Source of the DNA: Apostichopus japonicus
Lineage: Eukaryota > Echinodermata > Holothuroidea > Aspidochirotida > Stichopodidae
Direction of reading: 5' to 3'
DNA: 64,000 bases
NCBI RefSeq assembly: GCF_037975245.1
Contig: NC_092564.1
Span: forward strand, 13,790,484-13,854,483
Below are positions 36,601 to 51,600 of the stretch, piece after piece. Both the position numbers and the translations under genes were made by a program. The notes under the pieces were generated by a model, which was not told the origin of the DNA, made no database searches, and saw only the letters and a list, made by a program, of their open reading frames with translations. The first letter of the stretch is position 1, and the number at the start of each line of letters is the position of its first letter.

Positions 36601-39600
36601 AATGGAGTACGCTGATGGTGGTACATTGGCTGAGTACCTCAGCAGCAGCCAGGGTAAAAGAGAAATTGAGGAGCAAGAAATCTTGGCCTTGTTTCAGCAG
36701 ATGGTAGCTGGTATCAGGCACATTCACGAACACAAAATTCTACACAGGTAAGTTATTAATAAACTGACTTTATATGCTGCTTCTGGGGTGATGCGGGAAG
36801 AAGGACATACATTAGGGAGATACATGCCCAACTGTCCTTCACATTTTTAAAGTGAGGCTAAGAATGAGGGGGGGGGGTGGTGTTTTCTTCTAGTTTTTAG
36901 CCCTGATAATTTGTCATTTGTTGGTGACTTTTCATGTTATGGGAATACTCTTTAAATAAGCACAAAGATTTGGGTTACAACGAAGTTTCTGCATGTTATG
37001 TAAAGTACTGTGGCATGTGACTGGAACCCTTGCAATATATATGATTAATCAACAAAGGTCTCGCTAACACCATTGGTAGAGTTACAGACCTTGTATTCTT
37101 TGGGTCACTGGCTTAGTTTTCCTTACAACCTTATATATGCTTTGCTCTGTCAAACTTGTGTATAATGGTGATGTTTTACTTATACCTGCTGTATTTGCAT
37201 GATGCGAAATTTTATTTTCATGTCTGTTGTCAGTCATGGGTCACTCAAGTTACATGATCAACATTTGACATCGTTATTTTCTTTGAAGTACCACATTGAG
37301 TTATAGAAGCCTAGTGATTTTGGTGTAGGCCAAAGGTAATTTGGGGTCATCAGAGGTCAAATCGTGAAACCTTTGTAAACACACATTATAGCTATAAGAA
37401 ATTACTCTTATTTAGCTGCTTAATTGCCAGCAATTACCCATGATCAGGGCTAGGGAATTGGGAGGGGATGGGGGAACAGGGAATGTGGTAACAGTTAGGA
37501 CAACGTAATGGCATATTTCATGAACAGGAATTTGGCAAATTTACCAGACAGTATAATCTCTGCTGATTCCTGTCTCTCTCATAGTAGAAAAGTGGCTTTA
37601 ATCCTGACCCCTACCCCATTCATTACCCATTCCCTTAACCCAGTTCCCCCTGATCCCCCTCCCCATTCTCGCTGATCCTCCTCCCCTTTCTCCCTGATCC
37701 CCCATTCTCCACTGATCACCCTCTCCATTCTCCCTGATCCCCCTCCCCATTTCCCCAACCCCCTTCTGGTGCCCCAATCCCCCAACCCATTCCCCTAATC
37801 CCTAAAAGATATTTAAAAGTTAGAGAATTTATTAGACCGTGAGTGAAATATTCAAGATCAAAGTCTTAAAGTGCATCATAGTTAAACCCAGAATCTACTG
37901 CCCCTCATCAAGCTCACACAATGCTTATGGCCAGGGTCAATCCAGGGAATAATTTTTAAGTGTTCAAATTTTGTATAGCAATTTTGAAGGTTCTGAATTT
38001 TGTCTTATAAAGTACTATTGTTCCTGTGTAAAGCCAGTTATACATCCATGAACTTGTAAGCACAATTTTATTGTGTGATAAATTGATGTATAAATGATAT
38101 TCCGCAATGTCCCCCCCCCCCGCAGCTACACTGTAAGGTCTCCCACTGAACTATATGTTATGGCTCTCACTTAACCCTGTAGTGTCCCTTTGTCAGCTAC
38201 ATGCAACCCCTTCACTGTTGTGCAGTCAAGTTGAAATTGGTTGTGGCACTGTGCCAAATGTGAAAATCATTGCTGTGAAACCATCGGGGGGGGGGGGGCC
38301 TTGCTCCCTCCCTTCAGTGTCAAGGGCTCTACAGCTCCACAGTAAGTGCTTCTACCCAGCTACCCTATACTGACCTTTCACTTGGTTACACTGTAATGTT
38401 TCTTACTCAGCTACATGACAGTCTACCCAAAGCTTTACCGTAATGCAACCCAGCTTAGCAGATACAGTGTAAGTGTGCCCCATTTCCCTCTCCAAAGCAT
38501 GAACGAAATAAAAAACCTGAGACTAATTAAGCTCAATTAGCTTAATATTAAACACAAGAAACAACTGTCGTACTTCAACCCAGGAAAGAACCTGGGCACG
38601 TAAAACCAAACTACAGAACGACTGATCTGCTCTCAACCCCATTCCCCTTACATCGAGCCTGTGACTGTGTGATCACCGTCAGGTGTGTATCACGATTCCC
38701 CCCTATTATTGGAACAGTGCTGACACATGATATGAACACAAGAAACAACTGTTTAAAAATAAAGACGTTGAAATTTTCACAGAATCCTATTTCTGAGAAA
38801 CTTTCACTGACTTGGCACCGTTCCAACGCATGTTACTTCACTTGGCCTAGTAACTGTCTGCTATCGTTTAGAAACAGGTGTTTGTAACATCTGTATGCAA
38901 ATGAGCACTCTGGGAGGCCATCGCAACATAATTTCTATTGTATGGAATTGTTTGAACATCGCAAGAACAAAAGAAAATCTTAGAAACATGAAACTTTAAA
39001 AGAAGAAGTGCAGGTGTTCTTTCTGACTTGACCTACTTTAAAGCAGCATTTGTAATGTTATTAAATTCTTAGTATTAGTACTGGGCAAACTTAAGGCTTA
39101 AGTGTGGAAACCTATAGAAACCCTGGGATTAGTAGAGTGAAAATGTATGCATTTATTTGTGGAACTTTAATCCTTTCTAAAGAAAAATACCGGGAGGGCG
39201 CTGGTGATTAAGCTTCTTTAGTCAGTTACTTCGTGAAAGCAAATTTTTGATAGTGGAAAGAATGTGGAACAAATGAAGAGCTTTGGATGCAGAGAGAGAG
39301 GAAAAGGAAGAAAAAGAACACGAAAAAGAAAAGGAAAAAATGATGAAGAACAAAAAAGGGCATGGGAAGGAAGGGAAGGGAAAGGGAAGGAATAATGTTT
39401 GTGTGGGTAGTGGTGGTGCAGGGGATTGTTTCCTTGGGAGAGGTAGTGGTATTGGAGGGGTAGTGTTGCTGGAACACAAAAGACAAAAGAGGAGGAAAGG
39501 ACTGAAAAAATAGGGTATAGTGGTTGGGGGTAGGGGGTGACCACAAACAAAACAACGACGAAAGGAAGAATTTGTATAAGCGGCAGTGGTAGGAGAGGGA

Positions 39601-42600
39601 ACACACAATTTGATAGTTGTTGAAAATTTGTTTGCATGGCAGAGATATTTAGTCATGAGAACAACAGTTATTCAGTGAATGTGAGTTAAATGTAACTTTA
39701 TGAGTCTTTTGGCCGGGGGGGGGGGGGGGTTGGTGGACATTTTTGTGGTTTCAGCAAGGAGGCTTCAAATGCAAAATAGTACATCATTTCCATCATTTGA
39801 AGTACACTTGTGTAGTACATATTTGCTTCCATGATATTCAGTTGTACTGTAAAGAAATGCACTGCCACTATGACAATCATTCAATAGTGCAGTTGGGTCT
39901 GCCTACTAAGTGCTGTTGTTTGTTACACTTGACCTACAGTTTATTTTATTTTGTATTAATAGCAAAATTGCCTGCCCCATCCACATCCCCCCCCCCCACT
40001 GTGCCAGACTTTCTAGCATTGTTCCTTGCAAGTGACGACACCCAGAATGCTGCTTTTAAGCTTTGTCATGTTGACTAGAATTGCTAAATAAATTGTAGTT
40101 GGCTGCTTTAGTTTTAATTTCACCTTATCTAATTGTTTTATTTTCCCTCTTTCTTTGCTACAAAGGGATTTAAAGACCGCCAACATATTTTTAACCAAAG
40201 ATGGCATTGTGAAGATAGGTGATTTTGGTATTTCAAAAGTATTATCATCCAAAAACCCTGGAGCTAACACAGTCTTGGGTACACCGTACTACATATCACC
40301 AGAGATAGTAAGTATACTTGGTCAATATTCTGGTCTACTAAGCAGAAAGCTGTACTTGCACATAATAGGACATTAAGTAACACATTCTTTGTTCATTTCT
40401 TGACTTGTATTCCTGTTGGTTTAATAGGTTTTTGACTTTCTTCATTAATTATCATAAATAGTGATATCATTCACCTAAATATGTTACAATTCAAAGGAAT
40501 CATGATTTTCTAAATTTGAATTTAAGTAATAATGACTGGCTTTTGAAGTTCAATTTGATATAATGTAATGGAGGGGTTTCTTTATTCTTTGGGCCATAAG
40601 GGTGTGGCCCAGGCCTTGTGAGCAAGAAATAGAATACTGCTAAATTCTTTGGGCATTTTGTATTTAGTTATTAGTATTAATAACTAAAGTTTACTACTTT
40701 TAAGTATGTGCTAATGTCTGCATTTAACATTCAATTTTAGTTTGTACAAAAATGTCATTGTTTGTTGCAACAAAATTATTGTTCACTAAATATTGTTGAA
40801 TGTGACATAGGCAACGTTCTGTTCAGATGGGAACACATCTGTGTATTAATATTGCATAAAGAATTTGCTATCATTTCGTCTCCTTTTCAGTGTGAGGGTA
40901 AACCGTACAATGAAAAATCAGACATATGGTCTTTGGGTTGCATCCTTTACGAAATGGCTTGTTTGCAGAAAACATTTGAAGGAACCAATTTGCCGGCACT
41001 CGTCAATAAAATCATGAAGGTACAGTATACTTACTCCTTACTGTCTAAGTATGTGGTTCTTCGAGAATAAGGATACTGTGCTGTGGGTGACATTGTCGTG
41101 ATCACATGTATGTACATAGCCATATGCTAGGGGTGGTGTTGTGAAAAATCACAACTTAATTCAAATCATTCTCTAAAAATGAAAAGACTTCAAATGAATT
41201 GTGACATATTTCCCGATAGAGATTGTACATTGACTCAGTTTGACTGGACTTAAGTCACTAAAATTACCTGTGAATGACTTGACCTCAAATAAAGTGACTT
41301 GTTACAACTCTGGTTAAGGCAATAAGATCCAGTGTAGTGGTCCTTCACTTACTCATCCTTGAGTGGCATTTTTTCCCTAGAATCTACATCTTTTCTAATC
41401 TATGATTCATTCAACCACTGAATATGTAGACTATTCGTTCGTACAGAATTAGGAGCAGTTGTAAACTATCAAGACAGAGAACCACGTCAAAGATCCATTT
41501 GAGTTGATAATACTGATATGTAACCTATTATTTATGTTTTCTTCTAAACGTCCTTTAAGTTTTAGTCTTTTTCATAGCCTATGCATTTACTTGTCAATCA
41601 TATATTCAACAACATACCTTGCCTTGCATGAAGACATGCTAAGTAGAAAAGACAAATGAACAAATCATTTAACTGAAGTATCCTTTAAAAATGAAACCTA
41701 CAACCAACTATGTTATATGATTCACTGATCATGGTGATTTTTGTAAAAACAACTTCAGTACTGAAATTTTGAACCGGGTTTAGAAATAATTGTTTTATTT
41801 AATTCACAGGGCCATTTTACTCCAGTGAAAGGAAATTACACGCAAGAATTCAAGTTATTAGTCCAAGATATGCTACAGAGAGAACCAGAGTATCGACCGT
41901 CAGCTAATGAACTCCTCTTTGCCAGACTTCCAGTCATGGTGGAGCGGTACATGGATCCTACAACTGACATGGAAGAAGACTTGAACAACTCAAAAGACAG
42001 CACCAGTAGAAAAGAGAAAATGAGGTCAGATGATTTTTTTATTTTTTATTTTTATTTATTTTTTTAAACTATTTTACTGTTTACATACTTCTGAATTTGT
42101 TTCGGACTATATGCAGTCAGGTTTTTCTTATATATATATTTTTTATATATATATATATTTTATTATCGTTTAGTACGGGTGTTTTTATATTGTTGCTTTA
42201 GGCTTTTACATTTTATGCCTTATTGGTTCTATATATTTAATATTAAGGATTTTGTTACTATTTGTATTTAGGCTTTACATTTGTAAAGCCCTTTGAACAG
42301 CTTTGCTGATTATGTGCTATATAAATATTACTTATTATTAATTTATAATGATGATAGAAAGTTTTAGAAACAACTGTGCTGACTTGTGAAAGTAACCATT
42401 TAAATATATAATAAGTTAGTAGTCTACATAATGGGTTATCTTTTGTTATTTTCGTGTCATTTGTGTCCGCTACAATTGTTAGATTTTACAAGATGAAGAA
42501 TCTTTTGATATGATCTGTGGTGATGACATATGAGATGATCATATTGCAGTAGGCCTCAGCCCAAATGAAACTACATTCATTTTGCAATATCTTTGCCCAG

Positions 42601-45600
42601 ATTTTCTTGGATTATTTGTTCATTTTTGTGACTGGAGACACTAGGGTGTGTCCATCTGTGGTATGTGCAATGTTGTTTAGACCTCCCTGTCATGATTCTT
42701 GAAGGAAATTGAATCCTGAATGCTAAAGCACATACATATATTGAAAGAAATGCATGAACGCAAGTCTGTCTTTCTTTAATGCAATGAATGCAGAATACCA
42801 AGATTAGAGAATGCAGAAAATAGAAAATGCAAACACATCATATGATGTTTCCTCATCTAATGAAGTTCTCAAAGTCTCCAAAATGTGCAATAACAGATGT
42901 AATGTAATTGTGGGAACCAGCAGAAACGTAGTGCATAACAAATGGGATTTTTCCAAAATGTCTGATCACAAGTCTGGGGTCAGAAGTCAGGATCAGAAGG
43001 TTAGAGAAGGTGAGCAGATATAGTGCTAAGTGTGTTAAATTAAGGATGGCAAAAGTCAGAATGTTTTTCTCTTCCTTCAGCCATTTTGAATATAGATTTA
43101 AAGCTATATGTTTCTTATATATCTATCAGTATGCACTGTGAATCCACTCAAGCCTATTTTCATTTGTTTTCACAGGTCTGTGTTATACCATATTGACACG
43201 TCCGAGCCTTGTATGCCACCAGTACCAGTGAAAGTAGACCTGCCCTCTATCATCAAAATAAGAGACGTGAGTAGCTAGCTATTGGGGTATAGTCTTAGAT
43301 GTAGGCTTTTCAAACTGAGTTTGTAAGGTAATTCTTTGGAGATATCCTTGGGTACTTGTTCATATGAATCGGTTGGTAGATCTCAAGGACACTGGAAAGT
43401 TAACTTCAGAAATGTAGAGTGAACAATAGCTGGTGGGACCCACATCCCATAGTTGACCTACAAAATCTCTTAATCCCAAGCCAGAGGAAAGCTGCAATGT
43501 GCCTTGTCTTCTTTTGAGATTAAACATGCATGCTTGTGTTCATTTCACCAGCAAAAAATGAGTCTGTCATATTAAAGAAAGAGGATCTCATGTTGATATC
43601 AACCCAGTAACTTCAGATTGAGCTGTTAGCTCAGCCACTTTTAAATAAAGTCTCTTATCTCAGAGTACATTTTCTATTGTTTCAAAGGGATTTCCCCTTC
43701 TCTTTCTTACATAATTTTGAAATTTGTAGGTATGTTTGAATAAAATGTTAGAAAATTAAAGTGAATAAAATGGGAGGATAGGCTTATCATGTGAAACCTT
43801 TCTCTGAGAACTACGAACTTGGTCTTTCAGGTTGCAGTGAGCTCTACTCACACACTGGTTGTCAGTTGTGACGGAGATGTCTTCTCTTGGGGTGAAGGCA
43901 GGAAGGGTGAGCTAGGACATGGAGACCTCCAATCAAGGACTGTCCCAGAAAGAGTGGAGGCACTCAAAGGAAAATCTATTAAAAGGTACAATATCCACCA
44001 CAAAGTCACTGGTTCATAGCCAGCTCATTCCAAACTCATTCCAAACTTCCAGTGTCACTTTTCTGTATCCTGATTACAGCATGCTGTATTTCATAGCCAT
44101 ATTGTAATTTAATGTTCTACTCGAAATCTATGAATATTTGTTTTTTATCCAATTGGGAGGATAAGGAGGTAGTTAGCCTCTTACATCATTAGCAATAATG
44201 TCTTCAGCAAGGTAGCCAGGCTATGTAGCTCTGCGGTGATAGTATGGTAGGTGAAGGCTAAGTGTTTATGCTTGCTCTCCAGACATTTTTTAGAACATCT
44301 TTTGAGATCAGCACAATAAAAAGATATAACAATGAATGTAGAGACATATCGGATAGTGAGGGTTACTATGTTGTAAGTTAAGGCAGCCGCTTGAATAGTT
44401 GTTGTTTGTTTATGGCAGTGGATTGTTATCTTCTAAACATGATGCTAGTTAATTACCAGCATATTACACCTCATTGGGTGAGATAAAATATGTCATTGTT
44501 TTTATATAGGACACTCCATTAAAGAGAAAGATGTGAATTTTGTTGGAAATGCATTAGGGATGTATAGTATTGGTTTTAAAAATTCAACCAGCTGCTGTAA
44601 AGCTGTGCAGTAGGACAGAACAGATGACAATAGATGACAGGGCAGTAGCAGAAAAAAGAGATACTATCAGTATTTTGATGCAATATCCAACAAAATAACA
44701 ATATCCAACAAAATAACAATACAGATTTAAATTTTAGTATCAAACTAAGTTTTATGTTGTAGAGTTTATAAAAAACATCCATTTTTCCTTCCTTAACAGA
44801 GTTGCATGTGGTGATGCGTTCAGCGTATTTGGCAGTGATAACGGAATCGTAATGACTTGTGGTGATGGCAGCAGTGGTTGCTTGGGACATGGGGACTGGT
44901 CAAGCGCTTCAAGACCAAGGCTCATAGAGTCCTTGCTCAGTGCTGATGTTACCGCTTTAGCCTGTGGTGCTTCCCATGTGGTAGCAGTAGGCTCAGATGG
45001 AGAAATATTTGCATGGGGCAAGAATGATCATGGACAGCTGGGATTGGGTGATGATGAAAGTGAAGAGAATATGTAAGAAACTCTTGGTTTGCATTGAGTT
45101 ATGTTTATATTTATGTTGATATATATACTACTTCCTATTTTCCATACCAACCAAGTTAAGCTTGAATAGTTTCTGCGCTCATGTGCTTTTATTCTGCAAA
45201 TCACATCTTGTTTCAGTTGCATTGGTAAAGTGTAGTACAGTTTTAGCAGTGTGGTGAGGAAAAAGAATCTACAAGGTTACTTTTAAAATGCAAGAAAGTT
45301 AGTCATTACCAGGCTAGACCACTTGCTAAATGAGTATAGATTCTGTATAAAATGTTGCAGTGTGATTTCCTTTCAATTGTTAAATTTTTCTGATAAGTAC
45401 AGATTTATGTATATGCGGGTTGCTAAGAACGTCTCTGCTCTTTCTTGTTGTATGGTGAAAGTGTCTTGATAATTAAAATCTTCAGAATCAAGCCAGATCA
45501 TTAGCTATTTAATTATCATTTGTTAAACAAATCTATGAGGGTGCTTTAATTTGATTAGTGGCAATTCTTATTTTAGAAATAATGCTCGGTAGGTGTGAAG

Positions 45601-48600
45601 AAAGTTAGTGATACTGTGACCCATGTGAGAGGGTATGTTATACTGTCAATAGGCAATCGTCTATGATTTGCTTTCTCTGTAGATGTGAACCTCAGGAAGT
45701 GACTATACCAGAACCAGTTTTCATTCAAGATGTAAAGTGTGGGATTGATGGGACCATGTTCCTGACAGATGTAGGGATGCTCTTGGCCTGTGGTAACAAT
45801 GAGGACAACAAACTGGGCTTAAATAACCGACAGGGATTCCTGATGGCCATGAAAAACATGTTTAGCAAGGTAAAGTGCCATTATTGTTAAAAATTGTCAA
45901 CATTTCTCACCGTGATGCCTCCCAGTGTGAACCTCTTGCTTCTTTTTGGGAGGGGGGGGGGGTGAAGAAAAAGAGAAGTCAAGGAACTTATCTGATGTTT
46001 CCTATATAAAGTTGAGAGGAATGATGTTGGTAAAATTAGAACAAGGTATTTTGCACTTTGTCTACATCTGTACCCAAGTGAAGCTGTTTTTAGGAAAGTT
46101 TAATGCAGCCCATAAAGGGCCAATCTTTATTAGAGAGTTTGTCATAAGTAATCCATTTCTGATGCTCTAAAATGGCTGTACCATTTGTGTAATTTTTTAA
46201 TTCATTTTACTCCTTACTACAGACGGAAGTTGAGGGTCGCAATGTTCCAACTATTATCAAGCCCATGGCTACCTTCAGAGTTCTAGATATGGTCCTTGGG
46301 CCTCACCATAGTGCTGTAGTGGTTGAATCCGGCCTCGTCTACACATTTGGTCGGAACAGTGAGGGCCAGCTAGGGATGAATAATACAAAGCCCAAAGAAA
46401 ATCCGTCTCAAGTTAGAGCTATGTCAGACAAAATTGTCCATGTAAGTTATATTCCCTCAGTGTGATGTCATGTGAAGGCTCTCCGAGCTTGAAATGGGTA
46501 AGGTGAATGTTGGTGGTCAGTTTGTTATAATATATTAAGTTGATCACTGGATATTTAAAGCAAGATGGAGGGGTTTTATCTACCAATTCCAATGACTTGA
46601 AAGTATTTTCTGTATTATTTGCAAGATATTATATAATTATCAAGAGTGGTGTCTTTCTTTATTCACTTCTTTTTCTGTTTCTTTCAAAAAGAAAAATGAG
46701 AATAATCCCATGTGTTAAATGTTTAGTGGGGCAATAGTAAATTGTATAATTTCAATAGAAAAGGGTCAATAATAATAGAAGAAGTGCTCTGTTTTAATTG
46801 TTTAGTAACAGGTTCATTTCAGAGAATAGAGAGCAGATTTGGTTGGTGTTTGTGTAGGCGGGGGGGGGGGGGGGATGGTTGGTGGGGGGAGAAGAGAAAA
46901 AATGAAAGAAAATGTGTCAAGACAATGGTGGGACTTGAATTCTTTGGTTCCCTTTGTTTTTACATCAGACTGTTGCATGTGGAGAGAGTTTCACTGTATG
47001 TGGTGGGGAGGAACATAACCTTTACTTCTGGGGTAAGGGCCTTGCAGCCAGCGAACAAGCCAGTGAAGAAAGCACAAAAAGCAGCACAGAGTGTGCAAGT
47101 CTGGGAATCCCCATCAGCAATGGCCACCAGCGGACAGCTAGTACCGGCTCAACTGGATCAGCCTCATCTTTCAATGCAGAGAGGAAAAGTTCAGCAGGTT
47201 AGTACAATATATAGATATACTATGGTGTGGATGCTGAGGGATGGATTGTGCAGGGTGTCTCCACAATTGAGGAATGTGCGCACTCCTAAGCAATATGGAA
47301 GCATATCAATATAACAGAAAACATCTCAATTTCTTTCAAAGGCATTGAAAAAAAAGTTAACTTTCCGTTGCTTGCAAGTGAAGTTTTCTGCTTGTCGCTA
47401 CAAAATGCAGACAGTAATGACACTTGATACCTTGTTATCTTTAGCTGGACCTGAGATGTCCATCGATGTACCGTTTGTACACTGTGCTGTGAGTATTGAT
47501 CGCAGCTGTATGTACTGACTGTACACTAGTGTCTAATTACCGAAGGTAGGAAGCTGTGTGCATATTTTCTGGGATCGATGGTGGTGTCTAACACTTCTGT
47601 TACACCTCATTTGAAACTAGGTCAGATTACCGGCATTAGACATTTTTTCTTGCATGAGTCTTCACACCCTTTAAGGGACTTAATGTGTCTCTTGCATCTT
47701 CCCCCTCTCCGGCTGCTTCTCTTTTTCCAATTCTAACAAAGGTATAGGATTAAATGGTATTGCAACCTCTGTGTATTCTAAGATTTGGATAGGAAACTGT
47801 AATTCTAAGATATTAACAACTTTTTCGATGACATAGGTAAAGACTTTCTTCCTTAGATTAGTGATGTATCATTGGATTTTGCACATAGAAACAAAATAGG
47901 AAGCATAGGGATTTTTGCAGACTGGAACTAGTGTTGTAAGGTTAGGTGTTGGTTGACAAAGTAAGTTGAATGAAGAATATATTAAATTTCAGAGATGAGA
48001 TTATAAACTCAGAGGAAAGAGGAGAATTATTCCACCTTGCTCTTCTTGCATCTCCATATCTTCATAGCAAGTTTCACTAACTGAAAATATTTCCTTCTTC
48101 TGTCTCATCATCTGATATTTTTAATTTACATATATGATTTAAAAATCCTACTGATAACTTTAACCATGTTGTATATTCAATTCGCGATTTATGTCGAAAT
48201 TGGCATTTTACACGACAGCAGATTAAATACTTATGACCAAAATACGGTTCCGTCGTAAAAGCTTAATGTAGTGTTACCTATTATTACGACTAAAAACTTA
48301 ATTAACTCTTTTAACAAAGATTTTCTTGCACTAAACATTCCGCCGTTTTTAAACATTATTGTTAAGTATAGTACATCTGTAATTTGTATTGTTGTCCTTT
48401 TACTCCAATTCTAGACTAAGATGGTAACATAATAGTGCAAATATATTGTAATAATTGTTCTTTATCCTTTTTTTACAAGACATCGTTAAAAATTGAAATT
48501 CTAATAATTGTTCATAAGAGGTATAATAAGCTATCCCTTCGTTAGGAATTAATGTCAAAAGAGTGAGGTAGACATTGGTAGTCTTACAGCATGACATTTC

Positions 48601-51600
48601 AGTGTAAAATAAATGATCAACCATGCAGCAGACAAGTTTATCATAGTCTTGATTGTTACGACAGGAATATTTGAAATATACGACCAAATTTTTCAGTCTG
48701 TGATAGACAAACTAATATTCCACCCAAAACGTTACGACTGCTTTTTTTGACAAAACTTGAACCCTGTTCAATACATGTGATACTGAAAATAATTATGTTC
48801 TATTTTTCAGATCCAACTCATACTGTACAGCTTTCTAAGAGTGCATCCAGAGGTATGTGAGATATTTGACTATATTTGACTTATTCCCTTCCTGCAGAGA
48901 GGGAAAGCAAAATGAAAATGTCGCTGTGGTATATTTCATGTAACACCTATGCATATTATTCCATATTCATTCATAGTCTGGGGTATGTGTGGCATTATTT
49001 AGTATATAATAGAAGGAAAGATCATGTATAATATGCTGTCTGCTTTGTTATTTAGAAGGAGAAAAGAAAAAATGGAGGAGAAAAAACAAATGTATAAACT
49101 GTTGAAACCTATCAAGTACTCTCTGGACGACTGTTTATTTCTTTGTAATGTTAAGCACAGCCTCAGTTTATGTTGTTGGACACAGTTCAAAGCCTTTGTC
49201 CATGACTCTATATACAAATAGTGCTTAATGAATGAGATCCAAGTGATGAATCTATTTGATCATCTTTTATGGATATATTACTTATGAGACCCATCCGTAA
49301 AAAGAGTGCATCAAAGCTCTGTAAAGTTTACCATAACACATCACTGACATAACCAATTGTAGATGTTTGACTTGAACTCCTTATTAAAACATCTTTTAGA
49401 TTTGAATTGACCTGGTTTATCCCTTAAAAAAAAGAAAAACAGAATGTTAAACCACCACTATGTATGGCACATCTTACTTTTTTTTGCGTACAAACTGAAA
49501 ACAATGCAATATGAGATTATTGTCACAACTTTTGGTACTTTCTGGATATTATCCGTCCCTTCATCACATTTGCTTTCACCAGCAGTTGTAAAAGCTTTTA
49601 AATTTCCTGGGAGTGATTCTTATTACTATTGGACATTTGATGAACACATCTGTTTGCTCAGCCTTACTGTTTTTAAATTTTGCAGGCATCAAAAGTGCCC
49701 CTCCATGTTCAAGACAGGCAAGAGATGATATGTTTCTCTCTACAACACCAGATAAATCATCACCAAGTAACCCTGGTGAGTTCTATTTAATATATATCTT
49801 GATTACTTTTAAAGAAGTCAATTAATCTAATAATAAAATTATATTTTTGTAAATTCAGATGAGGTAATGGTCTTTTAAACAGATATGCATATATAATATT
49901 ATAATAAATGTTGTGGGAGTTCTTCTCTTACATATACCAGTTTTTTTTTGTTCCTTCAAATTTTAAGATAGCCACTTGTTGCATTGTTGGTATGTGTATC
50001 ATTTTGCTCTATTGTGCATTAATCATTTTAAATTCTTGCATCATTTGAATGCTTACAAACTATATCCCATCCTGAGTTGTTTCAGTGCTAAAAGCATTGA
50101 TCATTGACTTAAACATTGTATGGCATTTCAAAATGTAAACTTTTTTGCATGCAAAGAGTCAAGAAAAAAACACACATACTTGATAGGACAGTGCTCTCCA
50201 AAAGCAGAAAACAAAAGTCCTCAGAAGCTTGAAGACCTTTGGTTATTGTAACAACCTCAACAGTCATATTTTAATTATTGTAGAGATTCCTGACTTGTCA
50301 AGTCTCCTGTGTCCTAAGATATAATAGATAATGTAAGACTTGAAGCTTATATCCATCTTCCCTGTTTTTACTCCATTTAACTCCACTCTCCTCTGTATCC
50401 ATTACATACTACCCCCTCTCCCTTTTCCTCTCTCCCTTCCTCTCTGCCCTGCCCTGTCCCCTCCTCTCTTACCTTCCTGGGGCTCCCCTTCTCAAAAAGT
50501 AAATAAAAATATCATTCCCACACCATGTTTGCCAAAATTTAGATACATCAGTGAGATGAACAATTGTTATTTCCTCAATTAATACAATTTAGGAATATAT
50601 GTCTGTTCTCTCCTCGTCTGCTGCATACTTGGCCAGTCTCTGTCTGGTCTAACAATAAGAAGGAAAAAGAAAATGAGAATGAACCAGCTAAATCTAAGAA
50701 AAGTCCTGGTGAGAAGGATTCATCCTAACATTGGCACATTGGTCAAACTACTGTATGCTGTGACGGCACATATTCTATTCATTTAACAGAACCAGAATTT
50801 GTTTTCTTCTTAGTTGAACCATAATGGTTTTCTTCTTAAGCTATGATATTACTTCAAGTCACAACTAACATTGCATTATTGATTAAGTCACATTCATTTC
50901 TGGAAAATACACAATCAACTGAATTAACAATAATTTCTTGAGCATAAAACAGGATGAAATTATTTGGACTGAGGTTCTGTCATAAAATCCTACGAATTAA
51001 TGCATTTTGTGATTTAGCATCTTCCTGCATTCAAATGCATTAGACCACAAAAATATACTGTAAAATCGTATGACAAGAGGAAAGTATACATGAATAGCCT
51101 TTCAGACTGATAGCAGGGTGTATATATCCCTGTCAAATGTTTGGGTATTATATGTTAACTGATTGCATATGCAAAATAAATAATATTTAGCATTTGTAGA
51201 GAAAATTGCAAGTATACTTAGTTTAGTGAATCTGATAGAATGTGGAAAGTTACTTTAGGAATTAAAGCAGTGTGTCAGGGGTGGGGTTGGGGGCAGGGGG
51301 TGGGGACAAGTCTGATTGAGCAGTGTGCAGCATGGCTCCTGCAGGTTAGCAAAAAAGGTTTTGTTATTTTAGGTATACAAATGAAAAGCATTTTCTATGA
51401 TATGGGTGATGAGACAAGGGCTACTTTATTCTTGTGGATTGCTTATATGGATTGGAACTTCTCCATTGTAAAAGGCTGATCAAGGTTGATGAGCTCAAAT
51501 GATCACACTGATGGATTTTAGAGCTAATAACAGTAAAAACGATCTGAAACCAAAATAGTAACAGAGTGCTGCAGTGAAAACAACTCAAATCTCACTGTAG

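Noticed and set aside
39218-39656. Long minus-strand frames of 126-144 residues
   Set aside because: All three minus frames are open at once over a purine-rich tract inside a NEK9-like intron; compositional artefact.
50592-50708. Longer form of NEK9-like exon 18 starting at the AG at 50591-50592
   Set aside because: That acceptor leaves the wrong phase for the next exon, while the AG at 50635-50636 fits both neighbours.
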